Origin: Pterobdella sp. o SKG-2022
Lineage: Eukaryota > Annelida > Clitellata > Hirudinida > Piscicolidae
Length of the DNA: 64,000 nt
Direction of reading: 5' to 3'
Assembly: GCA_964035795.1 (NCBI GenBank)
Contig: OZ038322.1
Coordinates: 5,756,925-5,820,924 of the forward strand
This document shows positions 63,701 to 64,000 of the stretch, in pieces. A program made the translations under genes and the position numbers. How positions within the stretch are numbered: position 1 is the stretch's first letter; each line of letters starts with the position of its first letter. Below the pieces are notes generated by a model. It saw nothing but the letters and a program-made list of their open reading frames with translations. It did not search any database and had not been told where the DNA came from.

Positions 63701-64000
63701 AGACAATGATGATTATGATGATGATGTCTAAAAACGATAGATATATTGTTTTATAGATGTATACATAGTTATCATTGTATCACTTTTGCTGGAAAGTCCT
63801 TAAAGGAAGGCTTATTATGATACTGCAGCACGTATACCTTATGTACCTGTTGAATGAGATTGGCGAAAAATCCATCATAATCTTCTGCAACCTCAGAGCC
63901 CAGGTCGACATCGTCACCACCACGCTAAGGTTTGCATTGAATTTTTGTTGAAACTCGTTTTATGTCCTCATGTTAGAATATTTGATCATTAATTATTGGG
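60721..64000 (+). CDS. DDX47: DDX47 / Rrp3 DEAD-box RNA helicase, 3' cut by window
   Basis: Ten exons seen: 60721-60843, 60901-61066, 61457-61573, 61812-61883, 62098-62168, 62501-62548, 62755-62826, 63197-63244, 63457-63525 and 63829-63929; about 295 residues, phases agree, and exon 10 ends at a GT donor so the gene continues. Acidic N-terminus, then the helicase core: Q motif region ([11 protein letters not shown]), motif I AETGSGKT (80-87), Ia PTRELA (112-117), GG region AVIIGGMDV, Ib TPGR (161-164), II DEAD (186-189), III SAT (217-219), and [11 protein letters not shown] and KSIIIFC entering the second RecA domain. DDX47 and yeast Rrp3 work in 18S pre-rRNA processing in the nucleolus. Splice sites around exons 6 and 7 are weak but give the family spacing ([12 protein letters not shown]). 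Motifs IV to VI lie largely outside the window. Confidence 0.95.
63532..63590 (+). repeat. LINE 3' hairpin and tail in DDX47 intron 9
   Basis: GCGCC (63536-63540) pairs with GGCGC (63554-63558); then TATATAAATGAATAATATGA. The loop (tcaatagcttgtt) resembles that of the LINE tail at 18463-18491 on the minus strand. It begins only about 10 bases after the exon 9 donor. Confidence 0.6.

Overview
This window is animal nuclear DNA: very AT-rich, with spliced metazoan genes set in a dense field of decayed transposable elements. Every gene below was assembled by hand from exon homology, GT/AG (once GC/AG) splice sites and codon-phase agreement. I cannot name the species. The mix of CR1/L2-like and RTE-like LINEs, GIY-YIG Penelope-like elements, Tc1 transposons, fold-back MITEs and a tRNA-headed SINE, together with 61-70 nt introns, fits an invertebrate.

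Left part (1-18 kb): a METTL24-like methyltransferase gene (4014-7691, plus; its 5' membrane-anchor exon was not found), a decayed Tc1 transposon with both termini (8124-9616), a minus-strand LINE 5' fragment with a PHD-like finger (13.56-14.9 kb), and two very long trinucleotide arrays (1479-1773 and 18158-18450).

Middle part (18-43 kb): mostly retroelement wreckage. It holds minus-strand CR1/L2-like LINEs (18.5-20.6, 33.8-35.3, 35.5-37.2 and 39.4-42.65 kb), plus-strand LINE pieces (21.2, 23.2, 29.1, 37.4 and 42.8 kb) and a Penelope-like element (26.0 kb). Among them lies a tandem duplication of a C-type lectin gene, both copies damaged. Several retroelement 3' ends, including that of a tRNA-headed SINE, share a terminal hairpin followed by TATAAA-like sequence and A/T-rich triplets.

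Right part (44-64 kb): four plus-strand genes in a row. They are CSTF2 (pre-mRNA 3'-end processing; one GC-AG intron), a RhoGDI-domain protein whose first exon encodes an apparent signal peptide, VPS28 (ESCRT-I, complete in 9 exons) and DDX47 (DEAD-box RNA helicase, cut by the window end). MITEs and SINE/LINE tails sit in their introns and in the gaps between them. The four do not form one pathway; the compact same-strand layout is the only link seen.
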